Source of the DNA: Cellulomonas iranensis NBRC 101100 = JCM 18110
GTDB taxonomy: Bacteria; Actinomycetota; Actinomycetes; Actinomycetales; Cellulomonadaceae
DNA length: 64,000 nucleotides
Direction of reading: 5' to 3'
Assembly (NCBI RefSeq): GCF_001552375.1
Contig: NZ_BCRB01000013.1
Span: 1-64,000 of the forward strand
Below are positions 8,867 through 17,152 of this stretch, in pieces; position 1 is the stretch's first letter; each line of letters opens with the position of its first letter. Below the pieces are notes generated by a model. It was given only the letters and a program-made list of their open reading frames with translations. It did no database searches and was not told where the DNA came from. A program made the position numbers and the translations under genes.

Positions 8867-10860
8867 GCGGGCGAGCCCACGGGCACGGCGTCGGGGACGG
8901 GCACGGCGGCGTCGACCACCGGCGCGTCGTCGAGCACGGGGGCGGGCGCGCTGCACCGGGTGCCGGACGGCAGGAAGGTCCAGCCGGTCTCGCGCGTCGG
9001 CTCGCCCGCGAGGCCCAGCCAGTCCCACACGCGCTGCGCCGTCACGGGCGCGACGGGCCACGCGAGCGCCGCCACCACCTTCGCCGCGAGGTACTCCAGC
9101 GCCAGGCTCGTGCGCGACTCCTCGGCCAGGGCCGCGACGTCGCGCGCGACGACCTCGGTGGCGCGGAACTCGACGCAGCGCGCGACGACCGACTCCAGCA
9201 GCCGGACGTAGCCGCGCGCGCTGAACGACGCGGGCAGCAGCAGGCCGTCGAGCTGCTGCGTCGCGAGGTCGAGGAACCGGTACAGCTCGCGGTGCGCGTC
9301 CGTCCACGCCCCCGTGCCGGGGACGACGCCCGACGGGCCGACGTCGGCGAAGCCGCGCAGCCAGTCGCGCAGCGCGCGGTGCAGCGGGTCGTCGGCGTGC
9401 CGCGCCGCGCGGTCCTCGTCGATCCGCGTGACGCGCCCCTCGGGCGCGTCCCGCAGGAGAGCGACGCGCACCGCGTCGGCCCCGGCGTCGCGCAGCGCGT
9501 CGTCCGCCCACACGGCGTGCCCGCGGCTCGTCGAGAACTTCTCGTCGCCGAGGTGCAGGAACTGGTTGGTGACGAACGCGGTCGGCAGGTGGTCGCCCAG
9601 GCCCGCCGCGAACGCGAGCGCCGGCAGCAGGACCGCGTAGTAGTAGCTGTTGTCGTAGCCGAGCAGCAGCACGCGCTCGGCCTCGCCGCCCGCCTCGACC
9701 TCCGAGCGCGCGGCCTCGAGGTACGTCAGGGCGAGGTCGACCCACGGGTCGACGACCTGACCGTCGCCGAGCGGCACGCCCCAGTCGCTCGTGCGCGTCA
9801 GCCGGTACGGCTCCAGCCCCTCGTCGAGGAGCCGCTCGACGAGGCGTGCGAGGTCGGGCGACGCGTGCACGGTGCGCAGGTAGCGCCGCAGCTCGTCGCC
9901 GTGCGCCGCGAGGTCGATCCACAGCCCGCGCTCGACGCGCGACGTCGCGGGCGCCCCGCACCCGACGCAGCGCACGTCCCGCAGGTCGCGCGCCTCGCCC
10001 GGGCGCCCGCACGCCTCGCAGATCTCCCCGTCGCTCGACGCGTCGCAGTGCGCGCAGCGGCCGCGGGCGAACGCCTGGTGCAGCGACGTGCCGCACGCGT
10101 CGCAGGCGGCGGTGGGCCGCTCCTGGACGGTGACCGACGGCGACGCCGCGACCCGGTCCAGCAGCGCGCGCGTGCGGTCGTGGTGCCCGGGGTCGGTCAG
10201 CGGCCGCGTGAGACGGTCGACGCCGACCTCCGCCCGCGCGAGCGTCGCGACGACGGCGTCGCCGGCCTCGCGCGCGACGTCCGCCGGCGCGGCGCCCCGC
10301 CGGCGCGCGGCGGTCGCGACGTACGACTGGTGGTCGTCGGTGCCGGTGACGAGACGCGCGTCGCGGCCCTGGCTCCGCAGGGCGCGCACGAGCACGTCGG
10401 CACGGACGTACGGTCCCGCGAGGTGCCCCAGGTGGAGCCCGCCGTTGGGCGTGGGCGGCGGGCAGAACACGAGCGTCCGGTCAGCGGCGCGCGTCGCCGG
10501 GGGGCGCTGGGCGAGCGCGTCGACCGCGCTCGGGATGTGCTCCCAGTAGACGGAGACGAGGTCGAACGGCTCGTCGCCGTCGTTGCGGATCTCGTGGGCG
10601 TGGAACGGCGGGATGAGCACCGTGCCGCCGGGCGCCAGCTCGGTGACCTCGTCCCCCACCAGGACGGTCGCACGCCCCGCGAGCACGAGGAACATCTCCC
10701 CGTCCTGGTGCGCGTGCCGCTTGGACACCGTGCGGGGCGGGACGCTGCCGAAGACGGAGCCGAAGGGGACGCCGGGCACGTCCTCGGCGGACAGCAGGGG
10801 CTGCAGGTGCATCTCGTAGGACCAGCTCATGGCCGATCGGTCGAACGCGCGGGTGAACAC
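8863..10860 (-). CDS. Hydrazine synthetase: cupin fused to a methionyl-tRNA-synthetase-like protein
   Basis: A 665-residue two-part protein. Residues about 17-110 are a cupin with metal-binding His49, His51, Glu55 and a later His (HAH, 87-89). From about residue 128 it is a class I aminoacyl-tRNA-synthetase-like protein resembling MetRS: HIGH-type HLGH (143-146), two zinc knuckles (Cys253/256/269/272 and Cys281/284/298/301) and a KMSKS-type KFSTS (441-445). Established: cupin-MetRS fusions such as Spb40 and Tri28 use ATP to join an N-hydroxylated lysine to a second amino acid and rearrange it to a hydrazine. The GTG at 10860 has the ribosome-binding site AAGGAGCGAG. The flanking N-hydroxylase and DAO oxidase strongly support this role over a housekeeping MetRS. 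Confidence 0.92.
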   Translation of the reverse strand: MFTRAFDRSAMSWSYEMHLQPLLSAEDVPGVPFGSVFGSVPPRTVSKRHAHQDGEMFLVLAGRATVLVGDEVTELAPGGTVLIPPFHAHEIRNDGDEPFDLVSVYWEHIPSAVDALAQRPPATRAADRTLVFCPPPTPNGGLHLGHLAGPYVRADVLVRALRSQGRDARLVTGTDDHQSYVATAARRRGAAPADVAREAGDAVVATLARAEVGVDRLTRPLTDPGHHDRTRALLDRVAASPSVTVQERPTAACDACGTSLHQAFARGRCAHCDASSDGEICEACGRPGEARDLRDVRCVGCGAPATSRVERGLWIDLAAHGDELRRYLRTVHASPDLARLVERLLDEGLEPYRLTRTSDWGVPLGDGQVVDPWVDLALTYLEAARSEVEAGGEAERVLLLGYDNSYYYAVLLPALAFAAGLGDHLPTAFVTNQFLHLGDEKFSTSRGHAVWADDALRDAGADAVRVALLRDAPEGRVTRIDEDRAARHADDPLHRALRDWLRGFADVGPSGVVPGTGAWTDAHRELYRFLDLATQQLDGLLLPASFSARGYVRLLESVVARCVEFRATEVVARDVAALAEESRTSLALEYLAAKVVAALAWPVAPVTAQRVWDWLGLAGEPTRETGWTFLPSGTRCSAPAPVLDDAPVVDAAVPVPDAVPVGSPA

Positions 10861-10899
10861 TCGGCTCGCTCCTTGGGAGGTGGGACGGGAGGTGCGGCG

Positions 10900-11454
10900 T
10901 CAGGCGCCGGTGCTGCGGCTCTCGGCGAGGCCGCGGACCCGCACGGGCGTGCCGTCGGCGGCGAACGCGGTGCGCAGCGTGAACGCGGACGGCGTGGGCC
11001 CGTGCTCGTGGAGGTGCTCGAGGCGGGCGCACGCGTCGGCCCACGTCGGGATCTCGTCGTCGCCGACCCACCACACGGCGTAGGTCGGCCACTCGGGCTT
11101 GAGGAACCACGCGTGCCGCTGCGCGAGGGCGGTGCGGTGCGTGCCGGAGTACACGAACGCGAAGACGGACTCGAGGTCGGTCCACAGCGACAGCGTCGAC
11201 GCACGGCTGTCGGTGTCGTCGGTGCGCCCCCCGGTGTAGAAGCGCGGCACCTCGAACCGACCCCACTCCCCCCAGTCGCGCGAGAAGTTGGTCAGGTGGC
11301 TCTGGTCGGGGCTCTCCTTGGCGCGGGCGACGAAGCCCGGGCTGCCCTCGGCCTGCGCGAACGTCGGCGGCGTCAGGTCGTCGAACCCCTGCACCACGGG
11401 GTCGCCGTAGGGCCTCTTCAGGATCGCGAACGTCGTGAAGGCGACACGGGGCAT
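10900..11454 (-). CDS. DUF3291 domain protein in hydrazine cluster
   Basis: A 184-residue soluble protein matching the DUF3291 pattern as I know it: an N-terminal beta strand (VAFTTFAILKRP), the SPGFV element, a central SLWTDLESVFAFVYSGTHR block, WWVGDDEIPTWADACARLEHL, and a C-terminal HGPTPSAFTL. The family has a dimeric alpha/beta-barrel-like look reminiscent of small antibiotic-synthesis monooxygenases, but its chemistry is not established. The ATG at 11454 has a clear AAGGAGAGAGG ribosome-binding site. It lies 39 nt before the hydrazine synthetase gene in the same operon, so a role in tailoring or protecting an N-N intermediate is possible (inference). Confidence 0.8.
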   Translation of the reverse strand: MPRVAFTTFAILKRPYGDPVVQGFDDLTPPTFAQAEGSPGFVARAKESPDQSHLTNFSRDWGEWGRFEVPRFYTGGRTDDTDSRASTLSLWTDLESVFAFVYSGTHRTALAQRHAWFLKPEWPTYAVWWVGDDEIPTWADACARLEHLHEHGPTPSAFTLRTAFAADGTPVRVRGLAESRSTGA

Positions 11455-11536
11455 CGGCCTCTCTCCTTCGGCGTCGGGGACGGTGGCAGGTGGTCGGTCC
11501 GGGCGTCGGACCTGCGGGGAAACCCCCGCGGGCTCG

Positions 11537-12790
11537 TCACGCGGGCGTCGCCGCGGGGCGGCGCCGCGCGGACAGCACGGCGCGCATGAACGCGGCCTGG
11601 AACTCGGCGGGGGCGGTCATGCGGCCCGTGAGCCGCAGGTAGTCGGCGCTCAGCCCCGGGTCGGCGCACACGGTCCCGAAGGTCCGGCGCTCCGACTCCT
11701 CGCCCCGGCCGACCAGCGAGTCCGCGCAGATCCCGTCGACGTGCGGCACGATCTGCGCGTCGTGCCGCGACGCGTACAGCGCGAGCCCCGCCGCGACGTC
11801 GTCCGGGTCCCACGACCGGCCCGCGAGCGCACTCGCCAGCAGGTCGGCGGACAGCAGGGAGAACCCGCAGCCCGTCCCGCTCATCGCGTCGAGCGACACG
11901 ACCGCGTCGCCCACGAACGGCACGCCGCCCACGACGGGACGGCGCACCTGGTTGGGGTAGTCGGTGTAGCCCAGCACCGGCGAGTCGAGCGTCGCGTGCG
12001 TCATGTCGGGGGCGGCGTCGAGCGCGGCGAAGTACCGCACGAGCTCACCGCCGTGACCGTCCCCGCGCCATCCCTGCACGCGCGACGGGTGCGAGAACAG
12101 CACGAGCTCGGTGCGACCGCCGACCAGCGGGTACACGCAGGCGAGGTCGCCGTCCTTCCGGACGAAGACCGACCGGTCCTGGTCGGGCGCCGGGATCCCC
12201 CGGAAGTACCCGAACACCGCCGCCCGCTCGTTGGGCCGGACCACCGCGTCGTTGCCGAGCAGGCCGGCGACGCGCGACCGGCGGCCGTCCGCCGCCACGA
12301 CGAGGCGAGCGCGCGCCCGCCGCGGGCCCGCGGCGTCCCGGAGCTCGACCGACCACCCCTCGTCGTCACGCACCAGGCCCTCGAGCGCGGTGCCGTCGAG
12401 GAACCGGGCACCGACCTCGTGCGCGCGGCGCCGCAGCGCCGGGTCGAGCACGCGCCGCTCGACGTTCAGCGCGTACGAGTCCGGCCGGGCCGGGTCGTAG
12501 CCCGGCCCCGGAGAGTCGACGACGCCGCCGACCGTGACGAAGACCGCCTTCGTCGGCACGGCGTGCGGCCGCCCCCGCAGCTCCGACAGGCCCAGCGTGT
12601 CGAGCAGCGGCACGGCGTGCGGCTGCAGGAAGTGCGTGCAGAGCTGCTTGTAGTGGCCGTCGTCGAGCGACCGCTTGTCGACCACGACGACGTCGTGGCC
12701 CGCCGCGGCGAGCCGGATCGCGGTCGCGCAGCCGGCGAGGCTCCCGCCCACGACGAGGACCTCGCACACGACGTCCCGCGGGCCGGTCAC
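11537..12790 (-). CDS. FAD-dependent monooxygenase/oxidoreductase (PHBH-like fold)
   Basis: A 417-residue flavoprotein with the dinucleotide-binding motif VLVVGGSLAGCATAIRL near its N-terminus, a VVAADGRRSRV motif (the DG motif of group A flavin monooxygenases) and a GDAVVSLDAMSGTGCG motif that closes around the FAD ribityl chain. The WxWxIP motif of tryptophan halogenases is absent, so hydroxylation or dehydrogenation is more likely than halogenation. The GTG at 12790 follows GGAGGTGGGGG; upstream in-frame codons would run into the rhodanese gene. Probably a tailoring enzyme of the cluster product; substrate unknown. Confidence 0.82.
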   Translation of the reverse strand: MTGPRDVVCEVLVVGGSLAGCATAIRLAAAGHDVVVVDKRSLDDGHYKQLCTHFLQPHAVPLLDTLGLSELRGRPHAVPTKAVFVTVGGVVDSPGPGYDPARPDSYALNVERRVLDPALRRRAHEVGARFLDGTALEGLVRDDEGWSVELRDAAGPRRARARLVVAADGRRSRVAGLLGNDAVVRPNERAAVFGYFRGIPAPDQDRSVFVRKDGDLACVYPLVGGRTELVLFSHPSRVQGWRGDGHGGELVRYFAALDAAPDMTHATLDSPVLGYTDYPNQVRRPVVGGVPFVGDAVVSLDAMSGTGCGFSLLSADLLASALAGRSWDPDDVAAGLALYASRHDAQIVPHVDGICADSLVGRGEESERRTFGTVCADPGLSADYLRLTGRMTAPAEFQAAFMRAVLSARRRPAATPA

Positions 12791-12863
12791 CGCCCCCACC
12801 TCCGGGCGCGGCGACGGTGCCCGCACGCGCGCGGACCGGTCCGGCGCGGGCGGTCGGCGGGGC

Positions 12864-13577
12864 TCATCCCTCGCACCCGCACGACGAGGAGTGGCTCGCG
12901 TCGACGCGGCACGCGACGGACGAGCCCTCGGTCGGGTGGCCGTCGCGCTTCCACCAGTCGAGACCGCCGATGAGCTCACGGACGCGGAACCCGGCGGTCG
13001 AGAGCTTGAGGGCCGCCTTGGTGGACGCGTTGCAGCCGATGCCGTCGCAGTACGCGACGTACAGCGGCTCGCGCGAGAGGTCGGCCAGCGAGTCGGCGGA
13101 CATCGAGCGGTGCGGGATGCTGACGGCGCCGCGGATGTGCTCGGCCTCGTACGCGGCGGCGCTCCGCCCGTCGACGACGACCACGTCCTGGCCGTCCTCG
13201 AGGGCCTGCGCGAGGTCGAAGGAGTCCATCTCGTAGGCGAGCTTGGCGCTGTAGTGCGCCTGCTGGTCGCGCAGCTCGTCGGTCGTCGTGGCGGTGCTGG
13301 TGGTCACGGTGTCGTCTCCCTGGTGGAATCGTGCGGCGAGGGCGTGGAGGTCGGCGAGGGTGCTGGGCGTGACGAGCGAGTCGGAGTGCTCGAACATGTC
13401 GACCCCGGCGTCGTCGAGCAGGCTGACGATGACGCTGATGGTCAGGAGCGAGTCGAGCCCGAGCTCGCTCAAGGCGGTGCTCTCGGGGACGGCCGCGACG
13501 TCGACGGGGCGGCCGAGGGCCGCCTCGAGGTAGCCGGCGACCTTGTCCCTCACGGTGTCGTGCAGTGCGGTGGTCAT
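12864..13577 (-). CDS. Acyl/peptidyl carrier protein fused to a rhodanese domain
   Basis: A 237-residue fusion. Residues about 1-80 are a carrier protein with the phosphopantetheine-attachment Ser in LGLDSLLT; about 90-215 are a rhodanese-like domain with an HIRGAVSIPH segment and a CDGIGCN active-site loop; the last residues are Cys-rich (SSSCGC). The frame is open throughout, so one polypeptide is expected, but a GTG at 13307 with its own GGGAGA ribosome-binding site could also start a free rhodanese. The ATG at 13577 has GGGAGGACGAC upstream and overlaps the hydrolase stop (ATGA). The carrier is the natural partner of the adenylation domain two genes upstream; sulfur handling is unproven. 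Confidence 0.83.
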   Translation of the reverse strand: MTTALHDTVRDKVAGYLEAALGRPVDVAAVPESTALSELGLDSLLTISVIVSLLDDAGVDMFEHSDSLVTPSTLADLHALAARFHQGDDTVTTSTATTTDELRDQQAHYSAKLAYEMDSFDLAQALEDGQDVVVVDGRSAAAYEAEHIRGAVSIPHRSMSADSLADLSREPLYVAYCDGIGCNASTKAALKLSTAGFRVRELIGGLDWWKRDGHPTEGSSVACRVDASHSSSCGCEG

Positions 13578-14530
13578 GTCGTCCTCCCAGGTGTCGTGCC
13601 CCCGTCCCCCGCGGGGGTCCGGAGCGTGCGGGTGAGTCCGGTCGCGATCGACCGGACCGCGTCGCGAGCGGCCGGCAGCCGCGGCGCGTAGAGGCAGAAG
13701 TCGTGCGGCAGCGCGGGGAACACCTGGTGCTCGACGGCGACGCCGCGCGCGCGCAGCCCGTCGACCCACGCGTGCCCCTCGTCGCGCAGCACGTCGCAGC
13801 CGGCGGTCACGACCAGCGGCGAGCCCAGCCGCGCGAGGTCGACGTCGGTGAGGTGCATCGGGTCCAGGTCGCGCTCGGCGAGCGCCGGGCGCAGCAGTCC
13901 GCGGAACAGGCGCATCCGGTCGCGGTCGAGGAAGTACCCCTCGCCGAACTCGTCGTACGAGCCGCGCTCGCCGTGCAGGTCGAGCACGGGGTAGAGCAGC
14001 CCGACGCGCTCGAAGGCGCCCGGGCACACGCGCAGGGCCAGGTGGAGCCCCAGCAGCCCGCCGACGCTGTCGCCCAGCAGGAGCAGACGACGCGGCGCGA
14101 GCGTGTGGCAGCGCTCCCGCACGCGCCGCGCGAGGTCGTCCACCGACTCCCCGACCGCGCGCTCGGGGGCCTTCGCGTAGTCGAAGCACTCGACCGGCGC
14201 CCCGACCTCGTCCGCGAGGACCTGCAGGAACGGCGCGAAGACCGCGGTCGAGTAGTAGACCATCCCCCCGCCGTGCAGGTAGACCACCCGCACGTCGTCC
14301 CGGGCCCCGGCGGCGCCCGACGGCCGCACGACGAGCGAGCCGGCCGACGTGCGCTCGCCCCGCACCTCGGCGCCCGCCGGTCCCGCGCCGAACCGTGCGA
14401 CCCACCGCTCGGCCACCCGCCGGTCCTCGACCAGCGGCCGGTCGGGGCGGACGGGGCCGACCATGAGCGCCCGCGCGACCGCGAGGCGGGCGAAGTCGGC
14501 GTCGAGCGCCGCCACGGCCCCCTCACGCAC
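13574..14530 (-). CDS. Alpha/beta hydrolase of the HSL (hormone-sensitive lipase) type
   Basis: A 318-residue esterase-fold protein with the oxyanion-hole motif HGGG (residues 86-89), the nucleophile elbow GDSVGG (Ser155) and a late PHDF motif supplying the catalytic His; an acidic residue in TAGCDVLRDE is the likely third member. It may release or hydrolyse a carrier-bound or esterified intermediate, acting as a stand-alone thioesterase (inference). The GTG at 14530 overlaps the end of the adenylation gene by 8 nt (GTGCGTGA), and its stop overlaps the carrier-rhodanese start by 4 nt, so it is firmly part of the assembly-line operon. Confidence 0.85.
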   Translation of the reverse strand: MREGAVAALDADFARLAVARALMVGPVRPDRPLVEDRRVAERWVARFGAGPAGAEVRGERTSAGSLVVRPSGAAGARDDVRVVYLHGGGMVYYSTAVFAPFLQVLADEVGAPVECFDYAKAPERAVGESVDDLARRVRERCHTLAPRRLLLLGDSVGGLLGLHLALRVCPGAFERVGLLYPVLDLHGERGSYDEFGEGYFLDRDRMRLFRGLLRPALAERDLDPMHLTDVDLARLGSPLVVTAGCDVLRDEGHAWVDGLRARGVAVEHQVFPALPHDFCLYAPRLPAARDAVRSIATGLTRTLRTPAGDGGTTPGRTT

Positions 14531-16163
14531 GGACCGCTCCGTCCGGCACGGGCGCCGCGTCCGCCGCGCCCAGCAGGAACCGGGTCCGGGCGGTCCCCGC
14601 GGCGGCGTCCGCGAGGCGTCGCACGAGGTCCTTCTCGTCGGTCTTGCCGGTCGACGCGACCGCGAGCGACGGCGACCAGCCCAGCAGCGTGGGGCGCATG
14701 TACGTGGGCAGCAGCTCGTCGAGGCGCGCCTCGACGACGTCGAGCACGTCCGGGTCGGGCGCCACGACGAGCAGCGCGATGACGTCGTGCCCGTCGCGCG
14801 GCACCACGGCGACGGCCGCGCGCTCGACCGCGGGGCAGCTGAGCGCGGTCTCGCGGATCTCGCCGAGGTGGATCCGGCGGCCGGCGAGCTTCACCTCGTC
14901 GTCGTCGCGGCCGCGGAACACGAGCTGGCCGTCGTCGTCGTAGCTGCACAGGTCGCCGGTCCGGTAGTAGCGGACGCCGTCGACCACGACCACGCGGCGC
15001 GCGGTCTCGTCGGGCTGGTCGACGTACCCGCGCATCACCTGGGGGCCGCCCACCCAGAGCTCCCCGACCTCGCCCGGGCCGACCGGTGCGCCCGCGTCGT
15101 CGACGAGCCGGACCTCGACGCCCCTGAGCGGCGTGCCGATCGGGTAGGAGCCCACCCGGTCGGGGTCGACGTCGCGGACCTCGTAGGCGAGGCACACGAT
15201 GGTCGCCTCGGTGGGCCCGTAGACGTTCAGCACGCGCGTGCCGGGCAGGCGCGTCTTCCACAGGTTGATGACCTTCGGGTCGCACACCTCCGCCCCCGTC
15301 ATGACCATCTCGAGGTCCGGGAACGTCTCGCGCGTCACCTGGCGCCCGTCCTGCGTGATGATCGTGAGCAGGGTCGACACCGCGATGAGGTGCGTGATGC
15401 GCTGCCGGCGGATCGCGCCGCGCAGCATCGGACCGGCGGGCACGCCCCGGAACTGGTGGACGTACGCGCCGAGCGAGAGCGGCAGCAGCGTGTCCTCGAC
15501 GGACACGTCGAAGTGGAACGGCGACAGGCTGAGCACGCGCGACGCCGGCGTGAACCGCAGCACCTCGTTGTGCGCCGCGAAGTACGCCGTGAGGTTCGCG
15601 ACCGTGACGTCCACGCCCTTGGGCTCGCCGGTCGAGCCCGACGTGAAGATCACGTAGGCGCTGTCGTCGGGCCGGTGGGGCACCGTGCGCCAGGTGCGCA
15701 CGGGGCCGTCGAGCAGCGCGTCGAGCGCACGACGACCCGTCCACGGGACGTCGTCGACGAGGGCCGGACGGTCGTCGAGCGCGACGACGGCGCGGGCGGC
15801 GAGGCGCGCGAGCATCCGACGCAGCCGCTCGGGCGGTGCCGTGCCGTCCAGCGGCACGTAGACGGCGCCGCACTTCCACGCGGCGACGGCGACCACCGGC
15901 ACGAGCGCGCTCTTCTCCGTCAGCACCACGACCCGGTCCCCCGCGCGCACACCTCCCGCCGCCAGGTGCCGCGCGAGCGTCTGGGCCCGCTCCTCGAACG
16001 CACCGAAGGTGAGGCTCACGGTGCCGTCGTCCACGGCCGTGCGGGTGGGCCAACGCGCCGCCGCCACCCGGACCAGGTCGCCGAGCGGCGGGGCCGTGCA
16101 CGCGCGGTCGTCCGCGTCCACCGACCACGGGGCCAGCGACTCCTGCAGCTCGCTCGTCGTCAC
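14523..16163 (-). CDS. Stand-alone NRPS-type adenylation domain
   Basis: A 546-residue ANL-superfamily enzyme predicted to activate a carboxylic acid with ATP and load it onto a carrier protein. Core motifs are in order: A3 TSGSTGEPKG (about 174-183), A4 with HFDVS (Asp219, the residue that usually holds the alpha-amino group of an amino acid), A5 NVYGPTEA, A7 YRTGDL, A8 FRGRDDDEVKLAGRRIHLGEI and A10 with the catalytic Lys of STGKTDEKDL. The Asp at A4 argues for an amino (or hydrazino) acid substrate rather than an aryl or fatty acid. The GTG start overlaps the GNAT stop (GTGA). The likely acceptor is the carrier-rhodanese protein. Confidence 0.9.
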   Translation of the reverse strand: MTTSELQESLAPWSVDADDRACTAPPLGDLVRVAAARWPTRTAVDDGTVSLTFGAFEERAQTLARHLAAGGVRAGDRVVVLTEKSALVPVVAVAAWKCGAVYVPLDGTAPPERLRRMLARLAARAVVALDDRPALVDDVPWTGRRALDALLDGPVRTWRTVPHRPDDSAYVIFTSGSTGEPKGVDVTVANLTAYFAAHNEVLRFTPASRVLSLSPFHFDVSVEDTLLPLSLGAYVHQFRGVPAGPMLRGAIRRQRITHLIAVSTLLTIITQDGRQVTRETFPDLEMVMTGAEVCDPKVINLWKTRLPGTRVLNVYGPTEATIVCLAYEVRDVDPDRVGSYPIGTPLRGVEVRLVDDAGAPVGPGEVGELWVGGPQVMRGYVDQPDETARRVVVVDGVRYYRTGDLCSYDDDGQLVFRGRDDDEVKLAGRRIHLGEIRETALSCPAVERAAVAVVPRDGHDVIALLVVAPDPDVLDVVEARLDELLPTYMRPTLLGWSPSLAVASTGKTDEKDLVRRLADAAAGTARTRFLLGAADAAPVPDGAVRA

Positions 16164-16633
16164 CGTGCCTCACGCCCCTCGACCTCGTAGGTGAACCGCT
16201 GCTTGGCGCGCGACCGGGCGCCGAGGTGCTCGTAGAACCCGATGCCGGTGGCGTTGTCCACCGGCGTCTGCCACTCCAGCCACCCGCACCCCTGCTCGTG
16301 CGCGAACGCGACGAGCCGGTCGAAGAACATGCGCCCGAACCCGCGCCCGCGGTGCTCGGCCCGCAGGTACAGGCAGTCCAGGTACGCGAACCGCCGGGCG
16401 CTCCACGTGGCGAAGTCGGTCGTCGCCGTCATGAACCCGCACATGCGGTCCCCGTCGAGCGCGGCCCACGCGTGCAGCGCCGGCACGTCCGCGCCCAACG
16501 CGGCCCGCCAGCGGTCCACCTGACCGTCCTCGCGGAACTCGGCCCGCTCGTACGCGGCGTGCTCGCGGCACAGCTCCAGCAGCTCGTCGAGCCGGTCCGT
16601 CGGCAGCGGCACGACCGCGAGCGCGCCGCTCAC
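16160..16633 (-). CDS. GNAT-family N-acyltransferase
   Basis: A 157-residue acetyltransferase-fold protein. The acyl-CoA-binding motif A is visible as LYLRAEHRGRGFGRMFFDRLVAFA (R-G-x-G-x-G/R type), followed by the C-terminal NATGIGFYEHLGA motif. The GTG at 16633 overlaps the preceding stop (GTGA) and its end overlaps the adenylation gene start (GTGA). In some hydrazine clusters an N-acyltransferase protects the hydrazine group; here the substrate could equally be an amine of DABA, or the enzyme could give self-resistance. Confidence 0.85.
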   Translation of the reverse strand: MSGALAVVPLPTDRLDELLELCREHAAYERAEFREDGQVDRWRAALGADVPALHAWAALDGDRMCGFMTATTDFATWSARRFAYLDCLYLRAEHRGRGFGRMFFDRLVAFAHEQGCGWLEWQTPVDNATGIGFYEHLGARSRAKQRFTYEVEGREAR

Positions 16634-17106
16634 ACCCACCCCTCGAACGTCGTCGCGAGGTAGTCGTCGAGCGTCTCGCGGTCCAGCCGGCCCCGCAGCA
16701 TCACGGTCGTGACCCAGGCGTCCCGCTCGAACGCGACGACCTCGAGCTCCCACACGCACGCGACCAGCTGGCGCTGCTCGAGCGGCACGAGCGTCGTGCG
16801 GCCCTCGGCGTCCACCTCGACGCCCCGCACCCAGTGCTTGAGCATGTCGGCGTCGTACCACTGGCTGACCAGCAGGTAGTCCCGCTCCATGCCCGCGTGC
16901 AGGATGAGGAAGCCGGCCTCGTGGTCGCCCGGCCCCGCGGGGCCCTCGAGCACCGTGGCCGCCTGCTCCTCGAGCCACGCGGGGCTCGGCAGGCGGTCGC
17001 GCTCGGCGGGACGGGCGAACATCGCGTACGCCTTGAGCACGCGCCCGTGGACGCGCACCGGTGGGAGCGTCCGCACGAGGCGCGGCGCGTAGGCGAGCGG
17101 GTTCAC
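16630..17106 (-). CDS. Conserved-looking cluster protein of unknown family
   Basis: A 158-residue soluble protein that I do not recognise. It is rich in aromatic residues (WLEEQ, DYLLVSQWYDADMLKHWV, CVWELEV, FEGWV), without a signal peptide, membrane segment or Cys pairs. GTG at 17106 has a GGAGG ribosome-binding site at 5-nt spacing, and the stop overlaps the GNAT start by 4 nt, so it is co-translated with the biosynthetic genes. It lies 47 nt after the condensation-domain gene. It may be a small tailoring or scaffold protein; no function is claimed. Confidence 0.72.
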   Translation of the reverse strand: MNPLAYAPRLVRTLPPVRVHGRVLKAYAMFARPAERDRLPSPAWLEEQAATVLEGPAGPGDHEAGFLILHAGMERDYLLVSQWYDADMLKHWVRGVEVDAEGRTTLVPLEQRQLVACVWELEVVAFERDAWVTTVMLRGRLDRETLDDYLATTFEGWV

Positions 17107-17152
17107 CGCCGCCTCCGGGCGACGCGGTCGACGCCGTCGTGCGCGGCGGCCC

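Noticed and set aside
8863-10860. Housekeeping methionyl-tRNA synthetase
   Set aside because: It has an N-terminal cupin and lies between an N-hydroxylase/DAO pair and tailoring genes; a hydrazine synthetase fits better.
11537-12790. Flavin-dependent tryptophan halogenase
   Set aside because: The WxWxIP motif is missing and the length is short; called an FAD monooxygenase/oxidoreductase instead.
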